64,000 bases of DNA from Desmonostoc muscorum LEGE 12446 (GCF_015207005.2 NZ_JADEXS020000001.1:6719001-6783000), one strand, 5' to 3'. Positions 36,500-47,147 are shown, numbered from the stretch's first letter. Program-made: numbers and translations. Notes: generated from the sequence alone by a model not told the origin.

Positions 36500-36963
36500 G
36501 TATCCGTTCAGGGGGGTAAGTGACGCAACTGGGGAACGCTGCGCTAGATTGGGCGGTGCCTGGTACGGGCTACAAAGACCTGGGTGGGTAGTATAAAAAA
36601 CGGCAATGTTTTCCTTGAAGTCACATGGTTGCCCTCCCCGTTTTTTGTTACTTTTTTTTCTCCTGCTTTTTCCCAAATCCTGGTCGGTCTGCTGAGGGAG
36701 GTGATGATGAATTTTGAGATGTACGATTAGCTTTTTCTAATAGCTGTTGCTGGACTGTCAGAACTTCTGCTAATTGTTTTTCTAAGCTTTCGATTTGCTG
36801 CCCCATTCCCTCTACTAGTTTTTGGACACTGGCTGGAGTTTTTTCCCAATCAACAAGGGGGATCTGCTCGACGTAGGCTGGGCGCTTGTCTTCCATAAAT
36901 CTTACAATACCAGATTCTGGTCGCCCTAATTGACGATCGCCCTTATACCCCCTGAACGTTTAC
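36500..36963 (-). mobile_element. miniature IS66-type relic
   Basis: The ends are inverted repeats: GTATCCGTTCAGGGGGGTAA at 36500 and its counterpart GTAAACGTTCAGGGGGTATA read inward from 36963. The GTAA tip is usual for IS66. The interior keeps only the start of the transposase gene. Length is 464 bp against ~2.5 kb for a full element. I see no 8-bp target duplication. Confidence 0.7.
36600..36896 (-). pseudogene. IS66 transposase N-terminal fragment
   Basis: 82 residues from ATG 36896: MEDKRPAYVEQIPLVDW, a coiled coil (VEGMGQQIESLEKQLAEVL) and NRTSQNSSSPPSADRPG, the Ser-rich linker typical of IS66 transposases (NSSKPPSSD). It stops at KKQEKKK; the expected continuation KKRGGQP is present in another frame, after which the DDE domain is missing. 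It is thus both frameshifted and deleted. Confidence 0.8.
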
Positions 36964-37044
36964 TATTTAGTTGTGTTCAGACAGCAAAAAATAAAATCCA
37001 CCTTGATATAAAATCACCAGGTGGATTTGTTAGTTATTCTTTAG

Positions 37045-37431
37045 TGGATCCGAGCAGAGTCGAACTGCTGTCCAAATTGGGTATTGACCCCCCGCTCATT
37101 CACAGGTTTAGCCTTTCTGACCCTCAAGGCGGGAATCGTTCATTATCCCGAACGTAGGATGCTCTGATTTAATCTTAGCCAGCAAGCCAACCAGAGAACG
37201 CTTGCTAGAGCATCCGTTGGGGTTTGGTCTTCAGTCCTTAACGGAGTCAAACTAAAGACGCTCGAACCTGTAAGAGGTGTTTAGGCAGCTACTAGAGCGT
37301 CCTTACGAGCAAATTTAACGATGTTATTCGCATTTACTTTTGTTTTGAGTCTTGGATTTCCGAGAGATGACTCGCTCTCGACCTGAATCACAGAGCAGCG
37401 TTCGCCAACCTGTCGAAACCGTGACGGACCC
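37045..37431 (-). ncRNA. ssrA: tmRNA
   Basis: 387 nt, one-piece form. The 5' end GGGTCCGTCACGGTTTCGAC and the 3' end TTCGACTCTGCTCGGATCCA pair as the acceptor arm (GGGTCCG with CGGATCC). The tag frame (37331 down to 37281) reads ANNIVKFARKDALVAA and a stop, the known cyanobacterial tag type. It rescues stalled ribosomes with SmpB. A TATAAT box on this strand lies at 37450-37445. Confidence 0.97.
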
Positions 37432-37444
37432 CTGTGCTATATAT

Positions 37445-37450
37445 ATTATA
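37445..37450 (-). promoter_or_regulatory. -10 box of ssrA
   Basis: TATAAT on the minus strand, 13 bases before the mature 5' end. A precursor trimmed at the 5' end is likely. No clear -35 at standard spacing. Confidence 0.6.
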
Positions 37451-37522
37451 GTTTGCTGTTAGGGGAATGTGTCACAAGATGACAAAGAAATATTAAACTC
37501 TCATTACCCAGGCTTAAGTGTC

Positions 37523-38098
37523 ATGAGTCAGACTACAAGCAGAGTTCGCTGGACAATTCAAGATGTTGCAGCATTACCTGATAACGAATGGATTCGTTAT
37601 GAGATTATTGATGGAGAATTGTTTGTCACTCGATCGCCCCACCATAAACATCAGCACGTGATTGGATGTATCTTTTCAGTGCTAAACACTTGGTCTATAG
37701 ATAGTGGTTTGGGAGAACCCTCCATTATGCCAGGACTGATTTTTTCGGACTCTGATAATGTCGCTCCCGATGTGGTGTGGGTGAGTTACGAACGATTGGC
37801 TCAAATTCAAGATGAAGCGGGGCATTTTCACGGAGCGCCGGAACTGGTGGTGGAAGTGCTATCAAAAGGAAAAGCAAATGTTGACCGCGATCGCTTAGCT
37901 AAGTTGAAATTGTATTCGGTTCAGGGAGTGCAGGAGTATTGGATTGTCGATCGCATCGCTCAAAGAATTGAAGTCTATCGACGGGACAATGCTCAGTTAA
38001 AATTGGTTACGACATTGCTAGTAGATGATGTGATTACATCGCCATTGCTGCCTAACTTTGCCTGTGAAGTAGCACGTCTTTTTGTGTCACGAGGTTAG
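37523..38098 (+). CDS. Uma2 family (DUF820) putative endonuclease
   Basis: 191 residues from ATG 37523 (MSQTTSRVRWTIQDVAALPD); an 18-codon upstream extension is open. Family pattern: RYEIIDGELFVTRSPHHKHQHVIG, SDSDNVAPDVVWVSYERL, GAPELVVEVLSKGKANVDRDRLAKLKLY and VQEYWIVDRIAQRIEVYRR. The Asp in APDVVW and the E-V-L of VVEVLS form the likely PD-(D/E)XK site. A second Uma2 gene is at 10190, with different sequence. Role unknown. Confidence 0.9.
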   Translation: MSQTTSRVRWTIQDVAALPDNEWIRYEIIDGELFVTRSPHHKHQHVIGCIFSVLNTWSIDSGLGEPSIMPGLIFSDSDNVAPDVVWVSYERLAQIQDEAGHFHGAPELVVEVLSKGKANVDRDRLAKLKLYSVQGVQEYWIVDRIAQRIEVYRRDNAQLKLVTTLLVDDVITSPLLPNFACEVARLFVSRG

Positions 38099-38445
38099 GG
38101 GCGGTGGTCATTATCGTTCATCACGAAGAGCATTTAAATTAGGACTTATGCTCTGTACAAATTAATCATAGTGTGCATTTGCAAAAGAGGTCATTTCAGG
38201 CTTTTATTAATCATACGAATCGGTTAGTTTATGCGGTGGATGATGAGTATTTAACGATTATTGCTTGTCGATACCACTATTGTGATTGACATCTTCGTTC
38301 TGGCTTTGCGGGCAAGAAGGCGATCGCTATCAGATTCGCTATCAAATTTGTAAACTAAAGTATGATTATAGATAAAGTTTTTCTTGGGAATAGCGATGCC
38401 TACGACGGGCTACACCTACGCTCTACCTAGCCTATTATTCTAACT
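38099..38445. other. decayed region with toxin remnant
   Basis: Only the YoeB tail (38197-38289) is recognisable. A HIP1 site and GCGGGCAAGAAGGCGATCGC repeat-like DNA follow. No intact gene. Confidence 0.5.
38197..38289 (+). pseudogene. YoeB/Txe toxin C-terminal remnant
   Basis: The frame reads QAFINHTNRLVYAVDDEY, then LTIIACRYHYCD and a stop. It matches the C-terminus of YoeB ribosome-dependent mRNases (RLVYAV.DD...I.ACRYHY), including the catalytic His and terminal Tyr. The N-terminal two thirds and any YefM antitoxin are absent. Confidence 0.8.
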
Positions 38446-38625
38446 ATGACTAAACCAAAAATTCTCCAAGAAGAGCGAGAGTATACTTTTCGCTCTTATT
38501 TTGAAATGACATATCCACCAGAGGAAATTTTAGCAGAGTTAGGCTATAAATTAATTCGTTCAAGATTATCACTACCCAAAACTCAAATTTTAGTGGGAAT
38601 TATAGAAGATAATTCAGCAAAATAA
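38446..38625 (+). CDS. hypothetical small protein
   Basis: 59 residues: MTKPKILQEEREYTFRSYFE, then MTYPPEEILAELGYKLIRSRL and ILVGIIEDN. Balanced composition and a plausible helix-strand pattern suggest a real gene. I do not recognise it. No strong ribosome site. Confidence 0.45.
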   Translation: MTKPKILQEEREYTFRSYFEMTYPPEEILAELGYKLIRSRLSLPKTQILVGIIEDNSAK

Positions 38626-38713
38626 AAAAAGACAAACACTACAACTGTTTTGGTGACACAAAAGTGACAAAGGGCTGTATCATATCCCTTTCTTAAAACA
38701 TCCTGAAAACCAA

Positions 38714-38756
38714 AATAGCTAATCGCTAGTTTTACAGACACCAGCAATTAGCTATT
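38714..38756 (-). terminator. probable terminator of ATP synthase operon
   Basis: AATAGCTAAT / ATTAGCTATT (38714-38723, 38747-38756) is a 10-bp perfect stem, 23 bases after the atpG stop on the minus strand, followed by TTTTGGTTTTC. Confidence 0.6.
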
Positions 38757-38778
38757 AGTAATAGTTAGCAATTGATTT

Positions 38779-39726
38779 CTAAGTCAGTGCTTCAGCACCA
38801 CCCACAACCTCAAGCAGTTCTTGAGTAATTGCCGCTTGTCGGGCTTTGTTGTAAGACAGGGTAAGAGTGTTAATCAATTCACCAGCATTTTCACTGGCAT
38901 TACTCATGGCTGTCATCCGGGCTGCTAGTTCACTAGCTGCTGATTCTTGCAGCGCCCGCAATAGCTGGTTACTCAGATACAAGGGCAACAATGAATCGAG
39001 AATCTGCACTGGATCTTGCTCGAAAATCATGTCAGGAGCTAATGGCCGGACTTCCTTAGTCACTTTCTCCCGTTCTACTTCAAATTTACCGCCACGAGTT
39101 GTCAAGCGGAAAATTTCGTCATCGCCTGCTTCTAGACCTTGTGGATCTAGAGGTAGCAAGGTTTGGATCACAGGACGAGAGCTAACCAAGGAAAGGAATC
39201 TGGTGTAGATTAATTCGATGCGGTCTACTTCTTCCGAAAGGAACAAGGAAAGTAGTTGGTCGGCAATCTGATTGGCTTCTGCGGCGGTGGGAATTTGCTC
39301 TAAGCCGCTGTAAGTAGCATCAATGGGCTGATCGCGGCGTTGAAAGTACTGTGTAGCTTTGCGTCCGACGATCACAAATTGATAGTCTAAACCTTCTGCC
39401 TTGATTTCCTTGGCGCGGATTTCTGCACGACGGATAACGTTACTATTGTAGCCACCACACAAACCCCGATCGCCTGAAATTACCAACAGCCCCACGGACT
39501 TAACTTGGCGTTTTTTCAGCAGTGGGAGGTTTGCTTCTTCAAACCGCAGACGGCTTTGTAAACCATACAACACTTGTGCCAGGCGATCGGCAAAGGGACG
39601 AGTTGCTAGCACTTGTTCTTGCGCCCGACGCACTCTAGCCGCCGCAACTAGGCGCATGGCTTCTGTAATTTTTTTGGTGTTTTTGACCGATTGAATGCGA
39701 TCGCGTATTGATTTAAGATTGGCCAT
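38779..39726 (-). CDS. atpG: ATP synthase F1 gamma subunit
   Basis: 315 residues (named atpC in many cyanobacterial papers). N-terminal helix [30 protein letters not shown] and C-terminal helix [36 protein letters not shown] form the rotor shaft coiled coil. Between them is the photosynthetic insertion (about residues 195-235, [25 protein letters not shown] region), which lacks the two regulatory Cys of chloroplasts, as usual for cyanobacteria. Last gene of the operon, 184 bases after atpA; the spacer is STRR. Beta and epsilon are not in the window, as expected for cyanobacteria where they form a second operon. Confidence 0.97.
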   Translation of the reverse strand: MANLKSIRDRIQSVKNTKKITEAMRLVAAARVRRAQEQVLATRPFADRLAQVLYGLQSRLRFEEANLPLLKKRQVKSVGLLVISGDRGLCGGYNSNVIRRAEIRAKEIKAEGLDYQFVIVGRKATQYFQRRDQPIDATYSGLEQIPTAAEANQIADQLLSLFLSEEVDRIELIYTRFLSLVSSRPVIQTLLPLDPQGLEAGDDEIFRLTTRGGKFEVEREKVTKEVRPLAPDMIFEQDPVQILDSLLPLYLSNQLLRALQESAASELAARMTAMSNASENAGELINTLTLSYNKARQAAITQELLEVVGGAEALT

Positions 39727-39910
39727 AATTTTTAGTTCTGAGTTAGGAGTTAGGAGTTAGAAGTTAAGAGTTAGGAGTTAGGAGTTAGGAGTTAGGAGTT
39801 AAAAGTGTTTCATTAACTCCCAACTCTTAACTCTTCACTCCTAACTTTTGATCTTGAGTTAAAAGTGTTTCATTAACTCCTAACTCTTAACTTTTCACTC
39901 CTAACTTTAA
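39727..39910. repeat. STRR and 60-bp tandem duplication in atpA-atpG spacer
   Basis: GTTAGGA heptamers (39740-39798), then a unit containing AAAAGTGTTTCATTAACTCC at 39801 repeated at 39861 (period 60). Lies within a highly expressed operon. Confidence 0.85.
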
Positions 39911-41431
39911 TTACGCTGCTGCTTTGAAGGTCTTCTTGTATTCGATGAGTGCTTCTTTCAAAGCAGCTTCTTCGGCGTCACCTAATGCTTTGGAGGCTTG
40001 CACTCCTTGAGCGTACTGGGGTTTACCAGTTTTTAAGTACTCACGCAGACCTTGGGTAAAGACGGTGACTTTATCTACTGGTACATCGTCTAAGTAACCG
40101 TTGATACCAGCGTAAAGAATTGCTACTTGTTCGTATACTGAGAGAGGAGCGTTTTGGGGTTGTTTGAGCAGTTCGCGTAACCGTTGACCCCGTGCCAACT
40201 GGTCTTGAGTGGCTTTATCTAAGTCGGAAGCAAACTGTGCGAAGGCTTGCAGGTCATCAAATTGTGCTAGTTCTAATTTAATCTTACCGGCAACTTTTTT
40301 CATTGCCTTGGTTTGAGCCGCAGAACCTACGCGGGATACCGAAATACCGGGGTTTACAGCGGGACGGATACCAGCGTTAAACAAGTCAGAAGACAGGAAT
40401 ATCTGACCATCGGTAATGGAAATTACGTTGGTGGGGATGTATGCTGAAACGTCACCGGCTTGGGTTTCGATGATTGGTAGGGCGGTCATACTGCCTTTAC
40501 CTAATTCATCACTCAGCTTTGCTGCTCTTTCTAACAAGCGGGAGTGGATGTAGAATACATCTCCAGGGTAAGCTTCCCGTCCGGGTGGACGACGCAGCAA
40601 CAGGGACATTTGGCGATAAGCTTGGGCTTGCTTGGAAAGGTCATCGTAAATTACCAAGGTAGCTTTGCCTTTGTACATGAAGTACTCAGCAATAGTTGCG
40701 CCTGTGTAGGGAGCGAGGTATTGTAGGGTTGCTGGTTCACTGGCGCTAGCGGCGACGACGACGGTGTAATCGAGTGCGCCCTTTTCTTGCAATGTCTGCA
40801 CTACGTTAGCGACGGTGGAAGCTTTTTGACCGATCGCAACGTAGACACAAACTACATCTTCTTCTTTTTGGTTGATGATGGTGTCAATGGCGATCGCAGT
40901 TTTGCCAGTTTGACGGTCACCAATGATCAATTCCCGTTGGCCACGACCGATGGGAATCATGGAGTCAATAGCTGTGATACCCGTTTGCATGGGTTCGTGT
41001 ACAGATCGACGGGCAATAATACCAGGTGCTGGAGATTCAATCAAACGGCTTTCTGAGGTTTTGATGTCTCCCTTACCATCAATGGGAACACCCAAGGCAT
41101 TTACAACTCGTCCAATTAAGGCTTCTCCTACGGGTACCTGGGCAATTCTACCAGTAGCAGTTACAGAGCTACCTTCTTGAATTTCCAGACCTTCACCCAT
41201 GAGTACCGCACCCACGTTGTCTTCTTCTAAGTTCTGGGCGATACCAATTGTGCCGTCTTCAAATTCCAAGAGTTCCCCAGCCATAGCCTTTTCCAGACCA
41301 TAGATCCGGGCAATACCGTCACCAACTTGCAGGACAGTACCAACGTTAGCAACTTTGACTTCTTGGTCGTATTGCTCGATTTGTTGTTGGATAATGCTGC
41401 TGATTTCGTCTGGTCTAATTGATATGCTCAT
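39911..41431 (-). CDS. atpA: ATP synthase F1 alpha subunit
   Basis: 506 residues. Full-length alpha with the N-terminal beta-barrel ([20 protein letters not shown]), Walker [12 protein letters not shown], Walker B-like [11 protein letters not shown] and the family signature [13 protein letters not shown], with the arginine finger in SRVG. It forms the F1 hexamer with beta on the thylakoid and plasma membrane. It lies 154 bases after atpH; that spacer is CCCAGTC-type STRR. Confidence 0.98.
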   Translation of the reverse strand: MSISIRPDEISSIIQQQIEQYDQEVKVANVGTVLQVGDGIARIYGLEKAMAGELLEFEDGTIGIAQNLEEDNVGAVLMGEGLEIQEGSSVTATGRIAQVPVGEALIGRVVNALGVPIDGKGDIKTSESRLIESPAPGIIARRSVHEPMQTGITAIDSMIPIGRGQRELIIGDRQTGKTAIAIDTIINQKEEDVVCVYVAIGQKASTVANVVQTLQEKGALDYTVVVAASASEPATLQYLAPYTGATIAEYFMYKGKATLVIYDDLSKQAQAYRQMSLLLRRPPGREAYPGDVFYIHSRLLERAAKLSDELGKGSMTALPIIETQAGDVSAYIPTNVISITDGQIFLSSDLFNAGIRPAVNPGISVSRVGSAAQTKAMKKVAGKIKLELAQFDDLQAFAQFASDLDKATQDQLARGQRLRELLKQPQNAPLSVYEQVAILYAGINGYLDDVPVDKVTVFTQGLREYLKTGKPQYAQGVQASKALGDAEEAALKEALIEYKKTFKAAA

Positions 41432-41454
41432 GTGTGTATCTTTTTTGCTTTCGA

Positions 41455-41585
41455 GACTGAGGTAAAAGGGACTGGGGATTAGGGACTGGGGATTAGGGAC
41501 TGGGGATTGGGGATTGGGGATGGAAAGAATTTATGACTATAATCTTTTTCCCAGTCCCCAGTCCCCAGTCCCCAGTCCCAATTTT
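41455..41585. repeat. STRR in atpH-atpA spacer
   Basis: GGGATTAGGGACTGGGGATT units (41468-41520) and CCCAGTC units (41550-41580), mutually complementary. Confidence 0.8.
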
Positions 41586-42140
41586 CTACCCACTAGTTAA
41601 GCGCAATGAAAGGCGGCGCAACTGACCCCGGATACTGGCGTCAATTACTTGGGAACCTACTTTAATGATCACGCCACCAATTAACTCGCTGTCTACTTTG
41701 GTTTCCAGTTCGACCTGACGAGCATTGGTGATGGCGATAACCTTTTGGATGATTGCTTGCTGTTGAGCTTCTGTGAGGGGAACGGCTGAAGTTACTTCCG
41801 CTAATACGGTTTGGTTCAGCTGCCGCAACAGCGCCAGATATTGCTGTAAAATCGGTTCCAAGAAGGCAATGCGCCGTTTATCTACTAGTATTAGCAAAAA
41901 ATTGCGTAAGTAGGGATTAGCGCCTTCACCAAGTATTTGTTTGATGAGAGCCTTTTTGCTCTCAGGCTGAATAAACGGGTTGCCAAAGAAGTTTTGTAGC
42001 TGTTTGTCTGCTCTCAGCAGGCTCAGGAAAGTACGCGCATCTTCCCCGAACTCTTCTGTCAAATTTTTCGATTGCGCTATTGACAAAAGTGCCTGTGCAT
42101 ATGGCTGGGCTACTTCGGCTGTGGCTACTTGACTTGTCAT
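41586..42140 (-). CDS. atpH: ATP synthase F1 delta subunit
   Basis: 184 residues (atpD in cyanobacterial naming). [15 protein letters not shown] near the start and the C-terminal signature [21 protein letters not shown] are those of delta/OSCP. It links the F1 head to the b-b' stalk. Its start codon overlaps the atpF stop by 4 bases (ATGA), indicating translational coupling. Confidence 0.96.
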   Translation of the reverse strand: MTSQVATAEVAQPYAQALLSIAQSKNLTEEFGEDARTFLSLLRADKQLQNFFGNPFIQPESKKALIKQILGEGANPYLRNFLLILVDKRRIAFLEPILQQYLALLRQLNQTVLAEVTSAVPLTEAQQQAIIQKVIAITNARQVELETKVDSELIGGVIIKVGSQVIDASIRGQLRRLSLRLTSG

Positions 42141-42709
42141 ACATTGCCTCCGAGTTGTGCGATGCTGCGGTCAATTAAACTTTGTTGAGCATCGTCGGCA
42201 ATCCCGCCTTTGAGTTGCGATTCGACTTTTTGCAATGCTAGAGTCGCTACCCGTTGCCGCAGTTGAGCGATCGCTCGCTCTGTTTCGGTGTTTAAATCCG
42301 CTGCTGCTGTTTGTTTCAAGCGTTCTACGTCTTGCGCCGCCTTCGCTAACAGAGCTTCTTTCGCTTTTTGGGCGTTTTCTTCAGCAGATTTACGGATGCG
42401 TTGTGCCTCTGCTTGAGACTGGGTTAACTGCTCTTGTGCTTGGGAGAGGGCAATCTTTGCCTCTTTTAACCGTGCTTCTGCTTCCTGAATTGCCGTGGCA
42501 ATATTGGATTGTCGCTCGTTCAGGATATTGCTTAAAACTTTACGTCCGAAGTAGAATAATATGCCAACCAGAATCGCTAGATTGATGAGATTGGTTTCAA
42601 AAAGGTCTAGGTTTAGACCAAAACCACCCTCTGCTGCGCCTTCTGCCAATTCAGAGCCAACAGCGTTCGCTTCTGCGGCAAGTAATAAGAATGTGCCCAT
42701 GATACCCAT
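42137..42709 (-). CDS. atpF: ATP synthase F0 b subunit
   Basis: 190 residues; a start three codons later (ATG 42700) is possible. One membrane helix near the N-terminus ([19 protein letters not shown], about 38-58) is followed by a long helical, Glu/Ala/Gln-rich region that forms the peripheral stalk. The hydrophobic start ([15 protein letters not shown]) resembles the processed leader of cyanobacterial b. It pairs with b' at 42898. Confidence 0.95.
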   Translation of the reverse strand: MGIMGTFLLLAAEANAVGSELAEGAAEGGFGLNLDLFETNLINLAILVGILFYFGRKVLSNILNERQSNIATAIQEAEARLKEAKIALSQAQEQLTQSQAEAQRIRKSAEENAQKAKEALLAKAAQDVERLKQTAAADLNTETERAIAQLRQRVATLALQKVESQLKGGIADDAQQSLIDRSIAQLGGNV

Positions 42710-42897
42710 CTACAAGTGCGCTGCTCGCTTGCTAATACGTTGTATTTTCCGTTTAGGGAAATCCAGTATCTTTATCCACGAAGGGAAATCAAGTTTCTTT
42801 ATCCCGAAGGGAAAAAGTGCCTTTTTTGACACTCAATTAAGCGCTCTGGACTAGGGGCCAGTTGCGCGTATGGTTTTAGAGAACCAGTTTTCTCAGT

Positions 42898-43329
42898 TTA
42901 TCTAACTGGAGTTGGTCCCAATAGTTTTTCTAGAATCTGTCTGCTTAGAGCATCAACTCGTTGCTCTAAGGTTTGCATTGCTTCCTGCTTTTGTTGTTCT
43001 ATTTCAACAGCAGCTTGTTCTCGCTGAGACTGAGCTTCTTTTTGGGCCTCAGCGATTTTTTCGGCAGTAATTTTCTTCGCTTCTACTTGAGCTGCTTCTA
43101 CAGTAGCTTGCGATTGTCTGCGAGCATCTGCGAGCTGTTGCTCATATTCTGCGGCTAAACGCTCAGCTTTCGCCAAGCTTTCCTTTGCATCAAGGGTATT
43201 CGTTCGGATATAGTTATCGCGATCGTCTAGTACCTTGGTGAGTGGCTTATAGAAAATTACATTCAACAAAGCTGCCAATAGCAGGAACTGCAATGCCATG
43301 AAAGGCAAGGTAGCATCGAAATCAAACAT
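42898..43329 (-). CDS. atpF2: ATP synthase F0 b' subunit
   Basis: 143 residues (atpG in cyanobacterial naming). Starts [23 protein letters not shown] with one membrane helix, then [18 protein letters not shown] and a long amphipathic helix. The existence of a second b-type gene marks a photosynthetic F0. Separated from b by 188 bases. Confidence 0.95.
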   Translation of the reverse strand: MFDFDATLPFMALQFLLLAALLNVIFYKPLTKVLDDRDNYIRTNTLDAKESLAKAERLAAEYEQQLADARRQSQATVEAAQVEAKKITAEKIAEAQKEAQSQREQAAVEIEQQKQEAMQTLEQRVDALSRQILEKLLGPTPVR

Positions 43330-43795
43330 TTCTCTCCTCTTTGGCTGGAGTAGCAGTTTTCATGGCTAGCAAAATCGTCCAACCTTTGATATTTTGGAGA
43401 TCCATAGCCAACAAGGGTCAAGGGATTTTGGATTTTAGATTTGCGATTTTGGTTAAGCAGCGCGGTCTTGGGGGTTTCCCCCATGAGTGACTGCTGTTAG
43501 CGCCGGCGGCAAGCGAGTCTTCGAGCGTCACCCGTTCGCGCAGCGTCTCCCCTTGGGAGAAGAGATTAACACTAACCCAACGTTATGTTGTTCTGGGCAA
43601 TTTTAGATTGACGATAGCGTAGCGTTGGCAACGCAGGAGCGTCTTTGAGATTTGTTCAACCGACCAGCTTCGGCGTATGTACCGAAAACTCTTGATAATC
43701 CAAAATCCAAAATCTAAAATCGGCAATGCCCAAAATCTCTTAGATTGTAGAGGCGTGATGGTTCACGTCTCCACACTCACAAAAACTTTCAGGTA
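43330..43795. repeat. repeat-filled spacer between atpE and atpF2
   Basis: GATTTTGGATTTTAGATTTG near 43425 and CCAAAATCCAAAATCTAAAATC near 43700 (complementary tracts) enclose GC-rich dispersed units: GCGCCGGCGGCAAGCGAGTC (43500), CAGCGTCTCCCCTTGGGAGA (43540) and GCGTAGCGTTGGCAACGCAG (43617). 466 bases with no gene inside a core operon. Confidence 0.7.
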
Positions 43796-44083
<288 letters not shown>

Positions 44084-44189
44084 TTAACGACTAGAAACGT
44101 GTTTTTCACGCTGCACATGAGTTCTTTCATCGCGCTTTGCGATATTTTGAGCGAACATGCTCTTGGAACTGTGCTATCAACTGAGAAGT

Positions 44190-44951
44190 TTAATGCTCCT
44201 CATGCTCTTCTCCACCGTGTCCTTCCATTGCCTCGTGAATGTATGCCCCGGCTAGGGTTGCAAAAACTAGGGCTTGAATGGCACTAGTAAACAAACCCAA
44301 GGCCATTACAGGCAGAGGTACAAATAGAGGAACTAGCAGGACTAGCACCGCTACTACCAATTCATCCGCTAATATATTGCCAAATAAACGGAAGCTTAGG
44401 GAGAGGGGCTTAGTAAAATCTTCTAGGATTGCGATCGGCAACAGCACAGGTGTTGGCTCTATATATTTCTTAAAGTAGCCCAAACCGCGCTTGCTAAAAC
44501 CCGCGTAAAAGTACGCTAAAGAGGTCAGCAGTGCCAATGCAACAGTCGTATTGATGTCATTGGTGGGAGCTGCCAATTCACCCGAAGGTAGCTTGATTAG
44601 CTTCCAGGGAATTAACGCACCTGACCAGTTCGATACGAAAATAAACAAGAACAAAGTACCAATAAATGGCACCCAAGGGCGGTACTCTTTCTCACCAAGT
44701 TGGTTTTTTGCCAGATCTCGAATAAACTCTAGGGCATATTCCATCAAATTTTGGATGCCCTTGGGAATTCTCTGGGCGTTGCGAGTAGCAGCTATTGAAG
44801 CCACTACTAAAATGCTAATCACAAACCATGAGGTGAGAAAAACTTGCCCATGAATTTTAAGATTGCCCAACTGCCAGTAGAAATGATGACCTACTTCTAA
44901 TTCGGCGAGGGGAAAAGAATTAAAGGCGTTTAAGAGACTAAGCATTTGCAT
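44190..44951 (-). CDS. atpB: ATP synthase F0 a subunit
   Basis: 253 residues (atpI in cyanobacterial naming). Five or six membrane helices. The essential Arg lies in [17 protein letters not shown] and proton-path residues follow in the last helix ([14 protein letters not shown]). The C-terminus is His/Glu-rich ([10 protein letters not shown]). The chain precedes c by 148 bases. Confidence 0.97.
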   Translation of the reverse strand: MQMLSLLNAFNSFPLAELEVGHHFYWQLGNLKIHGQVFLTSWFVISILVVASIAATRNAQRIPKGIQNLMEYALEFIRDLAKNQLGEKEYRPWVPFIGTLFLFIFVSNWSGALIPWKLIKLPSGELAAPTNDINTTVALALLTSLAYFYAGFSKRGLGYFKKYIEPTPVLLPIAILEDFTKPLSLSFRLFGNILADELVVAVLVLLVPLFVPLPVMALGLFTSAIQALVFATLAGAYIHEAMEGHGGEEHEEH

Positions 44952-45011
44952 TCTTCAAGCATTTTCCCCAACGAGCGAGGATGGGAGTATTGTCTTTGTG
45001 AGCCTGACTTT

Positions 45012-45494
45012 TTAAGAATCAGGAATGAACGCAGTTTGCACCGTATAGACGAGGAGCGTGGCTTTGTAGGTTAAAAATCCCAAAAATATAGGCAAAATCT
45101 TTAGCTCATGCCATTGAGTTGCTAATACAAACACCCCAATAAACACAGCAAAGCGAGTTTTGCTCAGGCGGGTTTTCTCACTACCGAGCTGCTCAACATC
45201 TTTAGCCAGCATTTTTAAGTAAACCACACCTGTACACGCTCCAATCAAATAATTGAGAGCAATGTTTAAGGAATAAAAAATCCACACAGAGATAAAAATA
45301 ATCCCCGTCAAGACAAGTGTGATTACCAATAACTTCTGAAAGAGTTGATAAAACTCTCCCATAGTGTTATCTGATTCTGCGTTTTCAGAATCAGTTTTAG
45401 CATCTTGTCGTGTCGTCGGAGTTGGTGCAATTGGTTCTTCTGACAAGCTCACGGGACTCGAAACTAGTACAGCTAACGGATGATGACTGCACAT
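45012..45494 (-). CDS. atp1: ATP synthase protein I (Atp1/UncI-like)
   Basis: 160 residues as drawn; the conserved part starts at the internal ATG 45362 ([20 protein letters not shown]), which may be the true start. Four hydrophobic segments are present. UncI-type proteins assist assembly of the c-ring. First gene of the operon, 60 bases before atpB. The N-terminal 44 residues are Ser/Pro/Glu-rich with no family support. Confidence 0.85.
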   Translation of the reverse strand: MCSHHPLAVLVSSPVSLSEEPIAPTPTTRQDAKTDSENAESDNTMGEFYQLFQKLLVITLVLTGIIFISVWIFYSLNIALNYLIGACTGVVYLKMLAKDVEQLGSEKTRLSKTRFAVFIGVFVLATQWHELKILPIFLGFLTYKATLLVYTVQTAFIPDS

Positions 45495-45965
45495 TCAGTC
45501 AGCTGAATCATATCACGATCCGGTAACAATACTTTAGAAAAAAACAATTAACTTCTTGCCAGGGCGAAAAACTAAACAAAGTGACGCTCTGAGTATTAAG
45601 AGAGCGTTTGATGAAGGAATAGGGCAAAATAAGGCAAAAATTAACAATTAATGCCTGATAAATTCCCAATTTATGCAGATTTTCGCTTTTTTTAGTGAGT
45701 GATTGTCCTCCAATGTTTTTGTATAATCAGCAATTTTGGTGTTGAAACTAAGTCGGTGTTGAGGGGTACAGACGCTGACTGCAAAGCAGAATTTGGAGAG
45801 TAGCGCCTTGTTGTTAGATATTCCACCACTGCTGAATTCCAAAAAATTCCAACTTTTTCGGATGTGCAACACCCAGTTTGTGGGGCACTTTTCTAATCTA
45901 CCTCAGATTTACCAAAACTCGTGATAGGCGATCGCCCATCACCAAAAGTATAAATTCCACTGTCA
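45495..45965. other. ATP synthase operon promoter region and spacer
   Basis: No recognised gene. A 74-codon open frame on the minus strand (45648-45872) has unusual composition and no ribosome site and is not called. The DNA near 45500-45560 should hold the atp promoter. Confidence 0.5.
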
Positions 45966-47147
45966 TTAAGCTGGTGTCAATAAAATCAACTGCTGTTGCA
46001 CAAGCTTTCTTACTCCATCTAAGTCCAGTTCCACACCTGCCAAAATTTCTGCCACTGTGGAATTAGCATCACACCTTTGCATAAATTCAAACTCTGGAAC
46101 TGACAATTTCACAATCTGGTAATCGTGATTAAAGAAAGATTGACTGGGAAATCCCTCAATACAAGGATTAAGTTCGCCAATGGCTGCCAATAGGGCGTTA
46201 TCGTTTGACCAATCGGCTTTAATTAGGGGAGGACGACCGAGGAAAAACTCGTAATGGCTAACTTCTGGATCTAGTAATTCTATCAGACGATACAGTTGGC
46301 GATCGCTCAATCCTTGTGCCCGTTCTACCAACTCTGGTGCTTTAGCCAAAAGTCTCTCCAAATCCCAAAAACTCGGATTCGAGAAACCAATAAACTCCAA
46401 TCCCGAAGCATCAATTAATTCAAACAGCGTCTCGATGTTGTAGTCAATTTCCTGGGGATGAACGTACATATCAGCAAAGTGTTCATCTTTGTGATTTTCT
46501 AATGACCAACGCTGTTTTTCGTACTTGACAATTCGATTATTTTCTGGTAAGGAGTTAAATATCTTTCGTCCGACTTGGACACCATCGCGGTAGTCGCCTT
46601 TTTTGTCACCTTGGAGAAGTGCGATCGCTTTTTGCATGAGTTGAATTTCCCAGCGTCCCAATTCTCCGTAGACAAAAATGTGCATCAAGCCACCTGGGGC
46701 TAGCTTTTTCGCCAAGGCTTGAATACCAGCGATCGGATCGACGGTATGGTGCAAAACACCAACGCAGTTAATTAAATCAAACTCACCCGATAGTTGTTCG
46801 GCATCAAACAAGCTGAGGTGATGAAACTCAACGCGGTTAGCACCAGAACGCTGACAACGTTCTTTTGCTACATCCAAAGCACCACTACTGAGGTCAATTC
46901 CTACAACAGAAGCCTGGGGATTGAGGTGAACCAAGTACTCTGTACTCACACCCGTACCGCAACCAGCATCTAGAATGCGGATATCTTGCTTTTGGGGTTT
47001 TTGACCTGTGCAAAAGTTATAAGCAGCTAGCCAATTCCAGCGCCAATTGTAGCCTGGGGGTGGTTCATCCAACAAGGCTTCTGGCGGAAAGGGGTAGGTA
47101 TTGTAGAGTTTGGCAACAGCAGCACTAACAGTTTGGGAATCGGACAT
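45966..47147 (-). CDS. class I SAM-dependent methyltransferase
   Basis: 393 residues. The Rossmann methyltransferase core carries motif I IRILDAGCGTGVSTEYL, motif II VVGIDLSSGALD and motif IV INCVGVLHHTVDPIAG. A C-terminal ~130-residue extension (LIELLDPEVSHYEFFLGRPPL, FPSQSFFNHDYQIVKLS, VAEILAGVELDLDGVRKLVQQQ) is common to a cyanobacterial subfamily with an extra winged-helix-like end. The N-terminal YNTYPFPPEALLDEPPPGYNWRWNW motif identifies the same group. Substrate unknown. Confidence 0.88.
   Translation of the reverse strand: MSDSQTVSAAVAKLYNTYPFPPEALLDEPPPGYNWRWNWLAAYNFCTGQKPQKQDIRILDAGCGTGVSTEYLVHLNPQASVVGIDLSSGALDVAKERCQRSGANRVEFHHLSLFDAEQLSGEFDLINCVGVLHHTVDPIAGIQALAKKLAPGGLMHIFVYGELGRWEIQLMQKAIALLQGDKKGDYRDGVQVGRKIFNSLPENNRIVKYEKQRWSLENHKDEHFADMYVHPQEIDYNIETLFELIDASGLEFIGFSNPSFWDLERLLAKAPELVERAQGLSDRQLYRLIELLDPEVSHYEFFLGRPPLIKADWSNDNALLAAIGELNPCIEGFPSQSFFNHDYQIVKLSVPEFEFMQRCDANSTVAEILAGVELDLDGVRKLVQQQLILLTPA

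Noticed and set aside
45648-45872. 74-codon frame on the minus strand upstream of the ATP synthase operon
   Set aside because: Composition is not protein-like, with no ribosome site and no recognisable motif; it lies where the atp promoter should be.
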